Origin: Pohlia nutans
Taxonomy: Eukaryota; Streptophyta; Bryopsida; Bryales; Mniaceae
Assembly (NCBI GenBank): GCA_022496805.1
Contig: CM040091.1
Coordinates: 22,930,336-22,994,335 of the forward strand
Length of the DNA stretch: 64,000 nt
Direction: 5' to 3'
The notes beneath the pieces are model-generated. The model had not been told where the DNA came from and did no database searches. It saw only the letters and a program-made list of their open reading frames with translations. Of the stretch, positions 12,145 to 26,028 are shown piece by piece. Positions within the stretch are counted from its first letter, which is position 1; each line of letters begins with the position of its first letter. Both the position numbers and the translations under genes were made by a program.

Positions 12145-12249
12145 TGTCCCGCCAGAGTTTAATTACAAGTGATGTACAAGGTCAAGAAAGACTTACGATT
12201 CATTAGATTGAGTGGAATGAATGCATTAATGGTGTATGTTGTAATGGAC

Positions 12250-12540
12250 CTAACTGATGACCAGAGGATCAATTAGTCCCTGATTGGGGTCCAGAAGCTC
12301 GCACTCCTGGAACACCGAGCCTTTCACAAGGTAGCGCTTGGATGCCGGATGATAGTAAATATTCCCAGTCATCATGCGCTTGAGCTCGTACGTCCAAGGA
12401 CTCAGTATGCCCGGCGCGGCCTCGTCGCAGGCGAGCAGCTGGGTCTCGAGCTCCATGACGGCACGACCATTAGCGTTGATGATGTCCACGGCTCTCCATG
12501 CAGCCTGCGGGAGTGCCATCCCTTCCACGTCCACCATCAC
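12250..12540 (-). CDS. Terpene synthase (MTPSL family), last exon
   Basis: This 97-codon exon (96 residues plus stop) encodes the C-terminal helices of a microbial-type terpene synthase. It starts right after a TTATCAG acceptor with GTG ATG GTG GAC, giving VMVDVEGMALPQAAW, and ends with the family-typical MTGNIYYHPASKRY segment that closes the active-site cavity. The expected family sequence around the junction is N-[IL]-V-x-V followed by an acidic residue and SLQEA-like residues; exon 1 at 32490 ends DNPCNLVK, which joins in phase 0 to VMVDVEG. The protein would be 442 residues in all. No internal stop is present. The only oddity is the 20-kb separation from exon 1, explained by the CACTA element that starts 40 bp upstream of this exon. 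Confidence 0.85.
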   Translation of the reverse strand: MMVDVEGMALPQAAWRAVDIINANGRAVMELETQLLACDEAAPGILSPWTYELKRMMTGNIYYHPASKRYLVKGSVFQECELLDPNQGLIDPLVIS

Positions 12541-12580
12541 CTGATAATTAGAACCATATACATCAGATTATTAGTACTGA

Positions 12581-12730
12581 CACTAGTTTATTCGTAAATC
12601 ACAGGGGGGGGGGGGGGGGGGGGGGTCAGCAACGTTTGGGCTATAGCCCCTCTGAATTCAGGAAACGTTGCTGTCACGGGGGCTGGGGCGGGCTCCGACC
12701 TTTTTGAGCAACGTCTGACTGTTCTCACGC
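12581..12730. repeat. Left terminus of element 1 with G22 tract and subterminal repeats
   Basis: After the CACTA tip comes a run of 22 G (12604-12625), then TCAGCAACGTTTGG, AAACGTTGCTGTC and GAGCAACGTCTG within about 100 bp. The spaced, alternately oriented GCAACGT units resemble the TNPA-binding subterminal repeats of En/Spm elements. The G run could form quadruplex structure. The right tip carries the mirror arrangement. Confidence 0.7.
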
Positions 12731-15717
12731 ATTCCCGGCGTTCCCAGCGTTCCCGCGTTGGAGATGTCTTCCGTAGTGCGATAAAGCAGCTCCTAATTTA
12801 AGGATTTACCACCCTCTAACTCCATAGGCCACCGTTATTCACCACCGTAGTAACTAGGGTTTCGGCCAGTAGTAAAAGAACCATCCCGTTCAGGCATGGT
12901 GGGGTGATTTGTGATTTCTAATATTCGCCTCATGTCTGACAACAAACAAAAGATCTTCCACGCCGTAACTCTGCAATAAATTATGAAATTGAGGACCCGG
13001 TACTGATGGTTGCATTTTTTACTTCTTGCAAGTCGTATTCAAAAAGCATGGAATTGGTGTGTTACCCTGATTACATATATAAAGTTCGTGAGTTAAAATA
13101 CCACAGAATGGAGGGTGATCCCAACCAAACAAATTGAACTTCGACTCCCAGGACTCATGGCTGCCTGATTCACTACAGTAAGTATGGTTGATTAGTGTTC
13201 GATAATTATAAGAATTGAAAAAATAAATTAGGTATTTACATTCGAAAAAATTAAATGTCTGAAGACGTTGATTCCAAAACTACTTAGAGATCTACATCTT
13301 CACCAATACTGAGGAGAAAAAACTTGGTGAACAGTACAAAAATACAAAATTCCAACATGTTCACATAAATTAGGGTAATCCAACATGTTCACATAAATAC
13401 CAAATCAAACATGTCAATACACTTTAGGAAAATTTTAGACCAATTTAACAATTCCTCTCATCCCTTCAAAGACGGTCAGTAATTATCTAAACATACTGCA
13501 AAATTTTGTTCACTCTTCCAACGCTATAATATTCTTGCAATCTTTATGGTCAAATTATATGAAAATTTTACCATGCATTCTTTTGGAGATCTAGGACAAG
13601 ATCCTACGGATAAAGTGGAAAAATTGTAACTGTAGATGTTTATTTTGATCCTTGCTTGGACTGCCCCCTCTACCTTAATACCCCTGTTCCTCCATAACCT
13701 CCACTTTATAAGTCTAAATCCATAAAATAATTATATCCCCGTTTTCGTATTCATGAACTGAATCCACATACTTTATTTCAAAAAATAAAAATAAAAGTTG
13801 ACATTGTACGAACCTACCCGAACATTGAAATGTCCTAGTTAGGACACTTGGTTCTTCAGGGGTTCAATACAATTCGGTGCACTCCCTCTATATTTTAGAA
13901 AAGGTGGTGTTCGGGTTTCGACATTTCACCGACGTCATTATTTAAGTATATCTTAATTCCAATAACACCTCACGTTTGAATAGATGTGTTTCTTATGATG
14001 GAAATTTTACTCTCTATTTTTTTTTTACAACATACAAAGTCTGAGCTTCTCCGTTAATGCATTTTGGATGCGGTTTTCACATTTGTAGTCGACCAACATA
14101 CAGTTAGAAACTTCCCAATTACGTGTGGACTACACAAAATAGTGTATTTAGTGTGAGGCACTATAATTGCAAACATCACTCTAAGTATCAAAAACCATAC
14201 TTCTGTACAAACACTAAATGTGAAATCTCACACAATTTATGAAAGATAGTAACGTTTTGACATTGTGCTCTTTTGAGATATGGATATTTAGTGTGAGTAA
14301 GGAATGAAACTTTAGATGAAAGTTTAGATGGAAAATCCGAAATTTGAGAAATGGAATGAATCAAATTGTATGATAACTCAAAATGAATCAAATTGGATGA
14401 TAACTGCCCACACTAATTACCAACGAGTTCACAATTACTGTTAGAGAAGATGTAGTGGGAAAAATGAATTCTTAAATATAATAAACATTTTCTTCCAATT
14501 ACTAATCAAGAATCAAATATTTTGCAAACTCCCATTCACACGTGGAAAATATTTTCCATAAAGAATAAACAAATTAAATATAAATTGAAAAAGAAATCGG
14601 TGGTTTGTCCCAAAGAGGTTATGCACCCAAATTGGTAAATCAATTTACAACATGGAGTTTTTGGATTTATGGTTTAATTTTCGAAATGTTGCAACTGGTG
14701 TTCCTAATGGTGTTAGGCACCCCTCTGTGCCAAAAAATAACCAAAATGGAGTCTCGCGACTCTGATGTTTGTATAAATTTTGAAACTTGAAATTCAAAAT
14801 TGTTTTGTAATTCGATTTTAAATAAGATACTGACATTGTATGGATGAAATTTTTGTGATTGCTTGAAATGTAATACTCTAAGTGTAGTGATTTATGGAGA
14901 TTTTTAGTTCCTTAAATTTTTTATTTGACTTTTCCAATAGCACATTTAGATTAAAATATTCAAATTATTTCGTGAAATAGTGCAACATGAAATGAGGCAT
15001 TAAAAATAAACCAATCATCCCCCTCTTTAATCAGTTTACATATGCATTGAGCTAAGTTCTGTTATAATTTATAGTAAAAATTTCACACTTAGAAAAGTGC
15101 TTGACATATGAGAAAACATGAATGACATTTGTACATCGTGCAAAAACTAAACACTCATGCAGCTAAGGCTTAAAGGACCAAATCTTCGTGGTTTTAAAAT
15201 GGAAAATTTTAACGAGCATATTCTGAAAATTTTAATTTAAAAAGGACCAATTTTTTATCAATCGGATTAATGCAGAATATTACATATTTAGAATAATAAT
15301 AAAGTAAATTTTAATAAAATACAATCTACGTAAAACTTACTGGCAACTATTTAAAGAATCATTATAGTCCTTTACAGGATAATCTCTTTCAAAAAGGGCA
15401 ATGCTAGACAACCATTATTTTTATGCGTCGGCGATTTCCATCTATCACATGTATAAATTGTAAAAAAACCACACTGAAATAAAATTTGGACAGATGTCAG
15501 TGGGTTTAGGATTACTCTCCTTTCCATCGCAGTACGTTAAGGACATGGCCAAACCCCACGGACACAAAGCCCATAGTTTGGGATTTAAATATATTAAATT
15601 CCACTATTTTTCCCAAGAAATAAATTATATACTAATATATAAATTATACTATTCAATCCAATCCAGATACACACCAGAAGTTACAATACTCCCCTAAGTA
15701 CCAACGTGAATTGTACG
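12731..15717. other. AT-rich left interior of element 1, no gene
   Basis: Three kilobases between the left terminus and the 3' end of the transposase gene. I see only AT-rich sequence with short open frames without features. Part of it, around 13.2-15.1 kb, resembles stretches at 17.3-17.7, 20.0-20.6 and 24.2-24.8 kb and, inverted, at 37.3-38.0 kb (shared phrases such as AATAAGATATT...ACAATGTA and ACTCTAAGTGTAGTGATTT). Confidence 0.45.
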
Positions 15718-18700
15718 TCAGTCACTATCTACTGGTTCCCCTATCGTATCCTCGTCCTCAATGTAATCCTCACTCTCCGATCCAGATACCGATTCTTCTC
15801 CAACTACATAATCTCCTACATAACGTTGAAATGTTCTCCTTGGATGATGGTGTGTTTCAACTACTGCTTCACGTGGCTCACAGTTCACATCCACCTCTAC
15901 GTCATATTCGTCCTCTTCCTCTTCCGTGTCGTCTCCTAATTCATCCGCTGTTTCTAGATCATCATCCTCAAACTCCACACTTATACCCTCTGTTTGGAGA
16001 ATATAATTACCGCTTTGATTCTCCAGATTAGGGCTTTCCTGTTCAAAGTGTTCGTCTTCACCTACGGTACCACTCGTCCCCGTTGGAGCTGGGGTCCCCT
16101 TGTAAACAATTGGTTTTGACCGTGGATCAACTTTTTTCACTAAACTCCATCCTGGGTTAATTCTGTCTTCAACGAAGAACACTTGGTCACATTCGTTGGG
16201 GTACACAAACGGCTCATGTGTTACTAGATGTGATGGAAGGTATGTTCTAGTTTTAACCCGTGGAAAACCACACTCATCGATTACCATGTTAGGGGCAGAT
16301 CTTCGACTAGATTTGCTATTGTACCACATCCCTTTTTAACAGCGTCACAGATAAAGAGGTGAAGTGCAATTGCACTATGCTCTCAATTCTTCCAAAATAT
16401 TATGTTGTACTAGGCTCTTCACCTTCATTGGGGTTGACGTAAAAATGAGCGCTAATACCTGATGCAACCATCCACGTTACGGTTAAAGTCAAAATTTGTA
16501 TGACAATAACTTTGTGAGAGAGAGTACTACTCTAGAAAAGTATTTCATTTTATCGTCCTCTTCTTAATGCTTTTTTTAAATTTAATATATTTTTAGAGTG
16601 TTTCTGACCCAGCTATGGTACTACAATACTTACAGAACCCAAATTTCAGTTCCTGTACTCTCGCATCCTCAGTAAAGGCTATTGTTATCATGTCAATGGC
16701 ATCACTCAGGCTGTCATCACTGAATTAACTAAGTATATACTGAAACTATGGTGCATGTATCAGCAGTCTTCTTTCACAGAATCCACACTAGCCTGGCTTG
16801 GCCTTCCAAGATCAGTACAGGAACCATTTCACATAACACCTCACTCAAGTGCCTGCAAAATCCCCTAGTAACCCAAACTTAACCCTCACTATATTATTTG
16901 TTTTTAAAAAAAAAAAAAAATCATCTAGTTTTCTGCATTTTTTAAATTATTATGATTTTTACGAGAAATAATATTTCAAAATTCTTATACAATTTATTTG
17001 TTAAACATAATTATAGAAGATAATTAGGGTACATTGATTTCACATTTGCTATCCCCCAAGTGCTAACATGTGTGTCAAAAAGTTCCCATCAGCCCAATTG
17101 TGCATAAGAAATCTACGGAGTGTGCTTCAGTACATCACTCTACGGTCCATTCTTAGATCTTTACTATGGGCATTTACGTGAGAGACACAATTTGGACATT
17201 AAGTTTCACTAAAACCCCTAACTGTCTAGAGGCCTCTCTAGGTTCGGCATGAGTGCAATGATGCATTACTAAATCCAACGTCGAGGGATATTTCAATCTT
17301 GATATGTTAATAAGAGTAGTACATTATGAATTTTGGATTCTATCCATACGGTTTTATCTATGATTGCTACTACCAGTAGTTTTATATAACATTTTAAACA
17401 TAAAATGCAAAAACATGTTTTACTTCTATTATGAATAAGATATTCACAATGTACAGAAGATTTTCATTGTGATATGCTGAAATTCAGTACTCTAATTGTA
17501 GCGAATTCAATCGACGTTTAGGTTCCATAATTTTATGACTTCTCTTTTTTAATATAATTTATACACTACATTCTCTAGAATTTAGATTCAATAATTACAA
17601 CAGGAAGTGAGGCATAAAAGTTTCACAAATCATCTCCTTCCTCATCAATGGACATAGGCACGACGCTAACTTCTCCTAGGCTCTATGTCATTAAATTTCC
17701 ACCAAATAAAATGTGCATGACGGATGAGAAATTATTGTTTTTTTCTTTGTAAATTCCAGAAATTGGCCGCTACGGCAGGTATGGGATAATCTACATGCAA
17801 TCCATACTTTATTGTTCTCCACTAAGTTCAATATTTATTTATGCGTGACACGGTTCCAGTACTTGCCGACGATTTTTGGTTTACTAAAGAAATTTTTGCG
17901 ATTACAAATTCATTCATTCAAATCTAAAATATATTGACTACAAACTAACCCCTCATTACAAATTCCTCTGTCCATCGCAATCTGTTGTGCCTTTCCTATA
18001 AATACACACAATACGTAAATTGTTGGTACCAAGAAATTTCACTTACAACAACTTCTGCCATCGTGAGGAACAAAATATTACCTGAGTCTTGTGTTACTTT
18101 GCTCACTCCTTCCCTCCCATAAATCCTGAGGTATCTACCTTCAACCCACATGTGTGAAAAAAACTTCACTTTATAATGGGGACCTATTGCCAGATGATAC
18201 TCCTTGTCTGACACCGGAATACCCATACTGATAAGGGATTGAATTTGTGATAAAATCCATTCATCAAATGGAGGCAAGTTCTCTGCATCTTGGCCCTCAT
18301 ACGTAGATCTCCAGTGTGCCAAACTGGAATCGTTTCGGAGTACAAACAAGTGGGCTTGTTGTAAAAAGACCTTACCCACGGGATCCTTGTTTAATATTCG
18401 TAGCTTGTGATTTATGGGTAATAAAACACCGGAAATCTTAGGATCCTCTTTCAAACTCCACAATTGCAGTGCACTTGGCGATAATCTGGTCGTGTATTCC
18501 GTGAGATAGTGCATTCCTTCGAAAAGAACATACCCCTCAGCCATAGAGCCTTCCGGTCGTGCTCGTTGTCTGACCCATCCTTTCATGACTTTCATGTACC
18601 GTTCCAAGTAGTACATCCATCGGTAATGAATAGGACCTGCTAAAGCCACTTCTCTTGGCAAATGTACTATTTGATGTGGCTGAATGTCAAAAAAACTAGG

Positions 18701-21700
18701 TGGCAGGTGTTGTTCCATTAAACACATCAACTCTGCTGCCTCCTCCTCCATGCCTTGAACCTCTGATTCCAATATTTCCTTCTTGTTCAACCAACGGAAA
18801 AGTGCCCCCAAACGATAAATGATCTGCCGAAGTTCTACATTCAAGTTCCCCCTGATTGCAATAGGCAATAAATCCAAAAGGAGATTGTGGTAGTCGTGTG
18901 TCTTCACTCCTGATATTTTATTCTCAGGAAACTTATATTTCCATGAAGATCCATAACCTTGGGGGGTTTTTATATCTTTGAGCACATCAATAACGAGGTC
19001 ATAATCGGTTTTAGACAATACCCATGGTGCTGGTGCTGAAGTGTAAACAATATTACCTTTGCCATCCACGCCACTTTGTTTCACGTGCAAATGCTCTATT
19101 ATGCCCATGCACTCCATTTCCAACCTTTGTTCCACCGAATTTGCCTTGGTGCCTTTAGCGTTTGTGATAGTCTTGAAAAGTGCTGAACACAAATTTTTCT
19201 CAATATGCATAGGGTCCAATAAATGAGGGATTAAATGATCCTGCATATACCCACCTTCTAAAGATAAGTGTAAAATATATTAACAGTATTTTAAAAAGTA
19301 TATCTATAATTCTCATATAGAGCACCGAACCCACTAATTATAATGATATTGTGGAATACTCACTACCCAATAATCGAGTTCGAAAAAGATACTGAACCCC
19401 TTCATTCCTGATTCCGCCAAAGGCACTATACCTTCTTCCACTTTAGTCCACATCGCAAGCCATTCCCAGCCAGTCCATCGTTTTGGTGGTTCCATGCTTT
19501 CTTCGTTAAATCCCCCCCACAATGCATTATAGCGTCTAGCCCTCCATTTGTGACCACGTGCCAAATATTTACGGTGCCCGTGGTAAATTATTTTTCCCAA
19601 GTGCTCAGTAGAATATGCGGGCACCTCAAATGGCCCGCACGGGGGGCATGCATGGTATCCTTGTGTTTGTAATGAAGAGGCTATTCCATAACCAGGGTAA
19701 TCATGCATAGTCCACATCAAAACAACTTTTGTAAGATGTGTACGACGGTTGATGTGAGGAGAAGACATATCAGTTACACGCACCCCGTCTGCCCACAATG
19801 TCTTTAACTCTTCTATGAGTGGCCTTAGGTATACATTCATATCCTTTACCTTTTTTTTTCCTGAACATATACCACAATATTTTTTATTAACCCCTAAATA
19901 TATCAGGGTGTCTCTGGAATTGACAAATTGAGAAAAACCATAATACACTTCCATTTACAAGAATATTCTAGAATTGAAATACAAATTAAAGTTCTCTATC
20001 TTGAATTTTAGATTCCATCGGTACGGTTTTATTCACTAATACAATCACCAAAATTTAATTTAAAACTTGAAAGTTTAAATTAAAAATTCCTTCTACAGTC
20101 GAATGCAAACTAAATTTCAATATTGCATACTCCCTTAGATTACTGTTAGATAATTCTAACATATGATAATATAAAGGGATTTAAACTATGGAAAAGAAAT
20201 TTACCATAGACAAGAATTACAATACTAAAATGAAAGATTACCACCTTGACCAATATAGAGGATAAAAAATTTGATCAACAGTAAAAACTTGCAACATGTT
20301 CATGTGAATTAGTTTATCGAGCACTAATGTACCTATTTAGTGTACTGAGTGCGTAAAGTACATGTCAATATGAATATCACTTCTGTCCAGTTTAATCCAT
20401 CGTACCTTAATATTTGTAATTTAAATTAAATTCAGCAAGGGTATCTCTTGCAAATAAATATTTAAACCTAATTTCACAAATATCTATTGCAAAACATCAG
20501 TTGCCAAAAATGGAAGAATGTGCATTAGGACATGGTATGATTTTCATTGTTTGATTTTTCTTGTTTTGAAAATCAATTATTACATTCAACCATGTGGAAG
20601 TAAGAATGAGAGTTCACATTCACAACTATAGTCCTTTTTTTGCGAGTTATATATTTTTGTTTTAAATATCCGATCCATCAAAAATAACAGGGCGTGTTTG
20701 ACTCTCTTTTGCATTGGACTTAATTGCACCATTTCTCTAAAAAAAAAAAGGGAACAATTATAAAATGACAATGCATTAGCGACATAACAAAGACAATTTG
20801 AACAACTTTGAACCATAAAGTATAAGTTTGTATAGGCACCTGGAACTATAGCGGATAGGATGATGTGCGTTGGTTTGATAGCCAACCACGGGGGAATATT
20901 CAAATTCACTAGAGTTATTGGCCAAGTCGAGTGACTAGTTGCATTATTTCCAAAGGGATTCACGCCGTCCGTAGCAAGACCCAAAAATACGGAACCGAAA
21001 CGACCGTTCAAAATAGGATATTTCTTCGTTAGATGCTTCCAGGCCTTGCAATCTGAGGGAATCCTCAAACATCCATCTTTGCTCACGTTGTCATAGTGAT
21101 GCGTCATCAACCGGGCAAGTGTCGGACTCCGGTATATTGCTTGCAACCTTACGGTAATGGGGAAGTAGTGCATTTTCTACGATGAAACCAAAATGGCATA
21201 TATTTATAGTTAGAAAAAAAATCCAGTAAATAAATTATAATCATATCTATGGATATAAAACAACAGAAAACAATGTAGTAAGGAATGGGTAGTTTTTATA
21301 ACACACCTTTCTTGGAACATTTTTGCTGATTAGGCCTTCTCGGTATCGTGACCGACTGCACTTCGGGCAAAAATTACGTTCCTCATTGTCTTTGCCAAAA
21401 TACAAGAAATCGTCACAAGGGCAAGCATGTATCGTATTATAATCCAAACCAATTTCGGTAATAACTTTTCGTGCTTCCGCTCGGGACTTCGGCATCTTGG
21501 AATCTAACTTCGGATCAATGATATGGTTGTTTATGGCATGTAAAACATCATCAAAACATACATTACTCATTCCAGGATTTTTAGCTTGGATTTTGAGCAA
21601 TATCATTATAATAGCCAGTCGATTGGTTGAGGCCCCGGTGTAGATCGGTGTGGATGCTTCTCTCTCCAAATTTGTAATTTCCTCCTCATGAAACCCATGT

Positions 21701-23058
21701 AACTCATTTTCCATTGGTACAGGCTCTACACCAATGTGGTTTAATATGAAATCAGCCATGACAATGTCTGCGTCATCCCCATCATCGTTGTCTATGGTGT
21801 CCACGGCATCGGTTGTGGGCATAGAACCCGAAGGAACTGGTAATTCCATAAAACTTGGTAGTGTACTTGGACGGTCACCCAAGCCTGCTTTGTAAAAAGC
21901 CTGGCAATAAAATTCGGATATTATATCGCACTATGCATACAACAAGTTACTTATGCCCAACAATTACTGCAATAGCCAGATCTGGTAAACATGCCCATCA
22001 ATAATCAACCATTCTCTGTTCTCTCAATCACTTCATAGTCAAAATATAAAGATTGCTTCTCTGGTATTTCCAAATACCAATATATTTCATGACATATATG
22101 ATCATCATATGACCGTTTAGCTCAATCTTTGTCTTGATTATTTATTATACTCTCACAGTAGCAATTTATATGTTTGAGAAATGCCATATGTCGGAATACT
22201 TTATTAAGTTGTCGTCGCGATGTAATATATGACAAAAAATTCTTACATTTAACAAAATATTGTAACTAGAGTAAATAATATGCAGAAGTGAAAATAATAC
22301 AATTTTACTCATGATTGTCCATTGTACCGGTAAGAAATTAATTATTGTATGTATCGACTACCATTTTTTCATAACTTTATACACTAAGCTCATTCATAAT
22401 ATTACTTATGACAAAGTAGTCTTAATCACATTGCATGGATATGATAGCACCTATGTATGTGATATTCATGTAAAAGCAAAGTATGACCAATATTCATTGT
22501 ACTACCATGATTTGATTTTGTTGTCATAATGAAATGATTGTTTGGATCCTTGCACATGGTTAATACACCCCTATTGACCCAATATGCATGTCAAATCCAA
22601 CCACCACAATTGTACGTGATGATGGGGTTTTACCTACAATCATTGTACAACCCGTGGTAATTCTAAATTACATTGTTGTGGTTAGAAATAAATTTTTATG
22701 AGAAGAGATAGCCTAAATTGGACACCTAGGCGGAAGTGGTTTATGATAAATTATGTTTCCAAACATTTAAGACCGAAAAATTTACCTCGTATTTTGGCGA
22801 TGTCCCATAGGATCGTATGTGGCGTCCAATCAAAGACATAAATCTAACGGACGGACGAGGCAAACGGGCGCAATTACGACAAGGGCAAACATTGTGAAAT
22901 TCTCCTTCTTCTTCCTCGGGCTCTCCATCATTTTCTTCACCGCGTCTCCTAGGAGGTCGGTTTTCACGTTGTAAATGGCCCGCCCGTTGATCCAAATTTA
23001 CCTGTGATAAAATATCTACTGTGCGGATGGCCCCATAGTCCCTCTTCTTACGAGGCAT
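15718..23058 (-). CDS. CACTA transposase, TNP2/TNPD type, six exons
   Basis: This is the DDE transposase that would cut and paste element 1. Exons joining in phase with GT/AG borders are 23058-22786, 21900-21307, 21176-20840, 19860-19367, 19240-18082 and 16331-15718, giving 1,156 codons with no internal stop. Exon 1 carries an acidic stretch and a CPCRNC motif (about residues 58-63), as in transposase-associated domains. Then come the tnp2 core landmarks: CPCDDFLYF, DGVNPFGN (D359), HDYPGYG (D455) and LDPMHIEKN (D575/E580), which I take as the candidate catalytic acidic residues. The DUF4218-like region follows (LLPIAIRG, PPSFFDIQPHQIVHLP, GPIHYRWMYYLERYMK, ARPEGSMAEGY). The C-terminal DUF4216-like exon contains EPFVYPNECDQVFFVED and an acidic tail. 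One short DUF4216 exon may be missing between 16332 and 18081. It appears intact, in contrast to its partner gene. Confidence 0.85.
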
Positions 23059-23226
23059 GATGAAACATATTCTCAACGTGAAGTACCTATGCCCATAGGA
23101 AAAAAACGTGTCATGCCCATAGCAAGAAAATTGGTCATAATGCATGGTCAAAAAGTTTTGAATTTTACATTAGAAAATCGTATACAACCAAAACAACTTA
23201 CTGCTATCAGTAATATAAAGGGATAT

Positions 23227-23532
23227 CTACGGCGGAGAAGGGTATTCACGGAGGTCATCAGAGATATCTTGTAGGAGTTTTTGAGACTGTTCCTGTAGCT
23301 TTAATGAATTCAAGCGGATTTCTTCTGACACTTTTAACATTTCTTTTGACCGTTCCAACATTTCTTCCATGACCTTCCTTTTTTTCTCTTTCTTCAATCG
23401 CCTTTTTTGTGACCCCTCTGTGTCAAATTGTTTCAGAAATTGACGAGCTTCACGACTTATCCGGGCTTTCTGTTGGGCAAGATTCTCTACTGGCTTGCTA
23501 CCTTTCTGAATAGAATTGGACGCGCCCTCCAT
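23227..23532 (-). CDS. Small coiled-coil ORF upstream of the transposase
   Basis: A 101-codon frame starting ATG at 23532 and ending with its own stop, on the same strand as and just upstream of the TNP2 gene. The product is highly charged and helical. A basic patch (KRRLKKEKKRK, about residues 43-53) is followed by heptad-like EEMLERSKEMLKVSEEI and LQEQSQKLLQD. It could be a small DNA-binding or oligomerising accessory protein of element 1, or an upstream ORF in the transposase mRNA. A splice from it into transposase exon 1 was tested by phase and does not fit. I do not recognise a family. Confidence 0.45.
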   Translation of the reverse strand: MEGASNSIQKGSKPVENLAQQKARISREARQFLKQFDTEGSQKRRLKKEKKRKVMEEMLERSKEMLKVSEEIRLNSLKLQEQSQKLLQDISDDLREYPSPP

Positions 23533-26028
23533 GGTCTCGCAATGTATTTGGATGTGATTTCTGGCCGTCCTTCAGTTTGTGGACAAAATCATGCGTACAA
23601 CAAACCCGATTTCTTTGGTTCTGTAAAACATAGTAGCAAATCCTAAACTTTGTCAAATAGCCTTGAAAGGGATATGACAATTTCAAATAATATGGTGAAT
23701 TTTCATATCTAAGATACTGAACATTATCCCTAGATTAATGACCACAATTTCCATTATGATATTTTATTCAGTTTTTTGTAATAGGTTGGAATTAAATAGT
23801 ACACATTATATTTCAAAGAGGTTGTAACTTGAATATTACACCAGGCACTTCCAAAAAAACATTTACTACCTACAAATCTAACTATTGTACGTTTCCTTCT
23901 TTTGCTCGAGGTACATAAATTTTATGAGAGGCTTCCCATTTTGTTCCGCCCTGGATAATTTATACAAATACAATTATTTTTTAAGAAGGCATTGATATTG
24001 TGCTTTATTGTATTGTAAAAAAGCCAACACATGTTTTTTGTAACTTTCAACCCATTAGCTCTCAACATGAAATTTAATAAAGAAGTACAAATGAGATGGA
24101 GGCAATATACATACTAACAGCTCAGGTGATATTACATGTTAACTACTAGCTGGAATATTGGATGAGGTAATTCTGGATCACACGATTCACAACAATATGT
24201 TGGGTCTATTTCCATTCATCACTGACATAATTCAATGTTTGTTGTAATGTATATGATTAGTTTTATTAACCCATAAACTTCCTCACCTATGTCCAAATTT
24301 GGGCAGTTTTGCAAGTATAGATTATAAAATGCAACTAACATGAAATTTTGAAACTTGATGTATAAAGAAAAGATATTCATTTTGAAAATCAGATTCTCTC
24401 ACTATGGTTAGATATTTGATTGCTATCAGTGATATTTTTCTATATATTATGTTTAACATAAAATAAAAAATTATATTGTAATTTGATTACCAACAAGATA
24501 TTGAGAATATGGGGACGAAATATGATGTGGTGGCTTACAATGTAGTATCCTCAGTGTAAAGATTTTTGAAGGTTTTAGGGTTGCTTGATGTTATGAGTTT
24601 GTTTTGTCAAGAACACTTTTCGACTAAAAACTTCAAAATTTTGAGTGAAACAGTGCAATACAAAATGAGGCATAATTTTTTCAAAAAATGTTTCAATTAC
24701 CTTCAATTGGTCATATTGTATAATCAACATATATTCCTACTTCAACAATTTGGCTTTGAACTCGAAACATACGATTATGCTCTGAGAAAATGTTCATACT
24801 GTGTATTTTAAAAAGTATGAGTATTTACTTATATAAAAAATCCAGCTCAATAATGTATGTGGGAAATAGTAAGTATATATCGTAAGGCGAAAAAAGAGAC
24901 AAATTAATATTGAGGGAAAAAAATATCATGTTACTTTGAATACAAATGTTTTAATAATGTAATTGGCGAATACACTTAATCCAAGAACGAAATGAAATAT
25001 AATCTATCAATTATGTAAATCTAAAGTACAAGTACTCGAAAGAGCACATCAATAATCATACACCCATGATATGAGAATGAAGTGTAGAGAAGATAAAATC
25101 TTAGTTTGATTCATGTGCAATTAAAAATCCATGGGTTTAGGGTTTAGTGAAATGTCTAACACTACACAATTGTTCAATTAGAAACCAATGATTATCATTT
25201 CTAAGAAAATGAATGAAAATCATCCAAGGTACTCACCAATTATCATTTACCAATAATTAATGTAAATACGTGGTACAAGTACTTTGGGTATCGCATCAGG
25301 GATCATCTACCAATGATATGGAAATTAATTGTATTTCCTGCCACTGTTGCTAAGTACCGTTGCCACGTATGATAAACCCTTACCTGCGTGCATCTGGGCT
25401 GTTGATGTACGAACTGCTCACAATCGAGTGGGCCCGAACCCTCCTTGTCTCCCTGGCCGGATTCACTGTCGCAGTCGCCTCTTTTCTCCCACGGCTGCTG
25501 GCTGCGCGCTTCCCCTTGCCCTCTCCTGTGCGTGCACACCTTCACGAAGTTTGGCAATGCGTGTTGCTTGCTGGCGAGGGCGACAGAGGGGTTTAGGCTG
25601 CAGTTTGTGAGTGTTAGTTTCCTCTCCCCTGGTTTTGCGTTAGTTTAGTGTGCACGATTAGTTCCGTTGATAGACAGCGTAGATCTGGCAGATTAGGCTC
25701 GCTTAGATTGTTAGTGTTTTAGCGTACACGACCAGGAAGGTGCGATTAGAATTGAAGGTGGGCCGCAGTTTTAGCTTAGACGTGTTTGATCTATCTGCAT
25801 TTTCTACGACTTGCGGCTGGAGATTTCGTCTACAGGTGTGATACTCAAATTTTCAAACATACTCTACTTGTTTGTGGTCGTGGAGTTTGTAAATTCTGTT
25901 TAACCCTACAGCATAAGTGTTTTTGCGTACAAGAAACCCTGAGGCAACCCCGATTGTTTGTGAAGTTGGTTTAACCCGGCCCTTGCAGTGTCTATGCAGG
26001 TTTGAAGCTTTGAGCGAGTTTACCTGCA
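23533..26028. promoter_or_regulatory. Divergent control region of element 1
   Basis: This 2.5-kb segment separates the minus-strand coiled-coil/transposase unit from the plus-strand TNPA-like gene, so promoters of both must lie here. The left two thirds are AT-rich and include a copy of the dispersed AT-rich repeat (about 24.2-24.8 kb). From about 25370 the composition shifts to GC-rich and holds what looks like the leader of the TNPA-like transcript. Overlapping short frames at 25303-25650 have no family features. No single TATA box stands out. Confidence 0.4.

Noticed and set aside
12250..12540. The terpene synthase C-terminal segment as a separate gene or pseudogene fragment
   Set aside because: It begins exactly at a CAG acceptor, has no good start codon of its own, and joins exon 1 at 32490 in phase to restore the family sequence.
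25303..25650. Several overlapping 60-93-codon frames on both strands
   Set aside because: They overlap one another without family features and lie in the GC-shifted leader region before the TNPA-like start codon.
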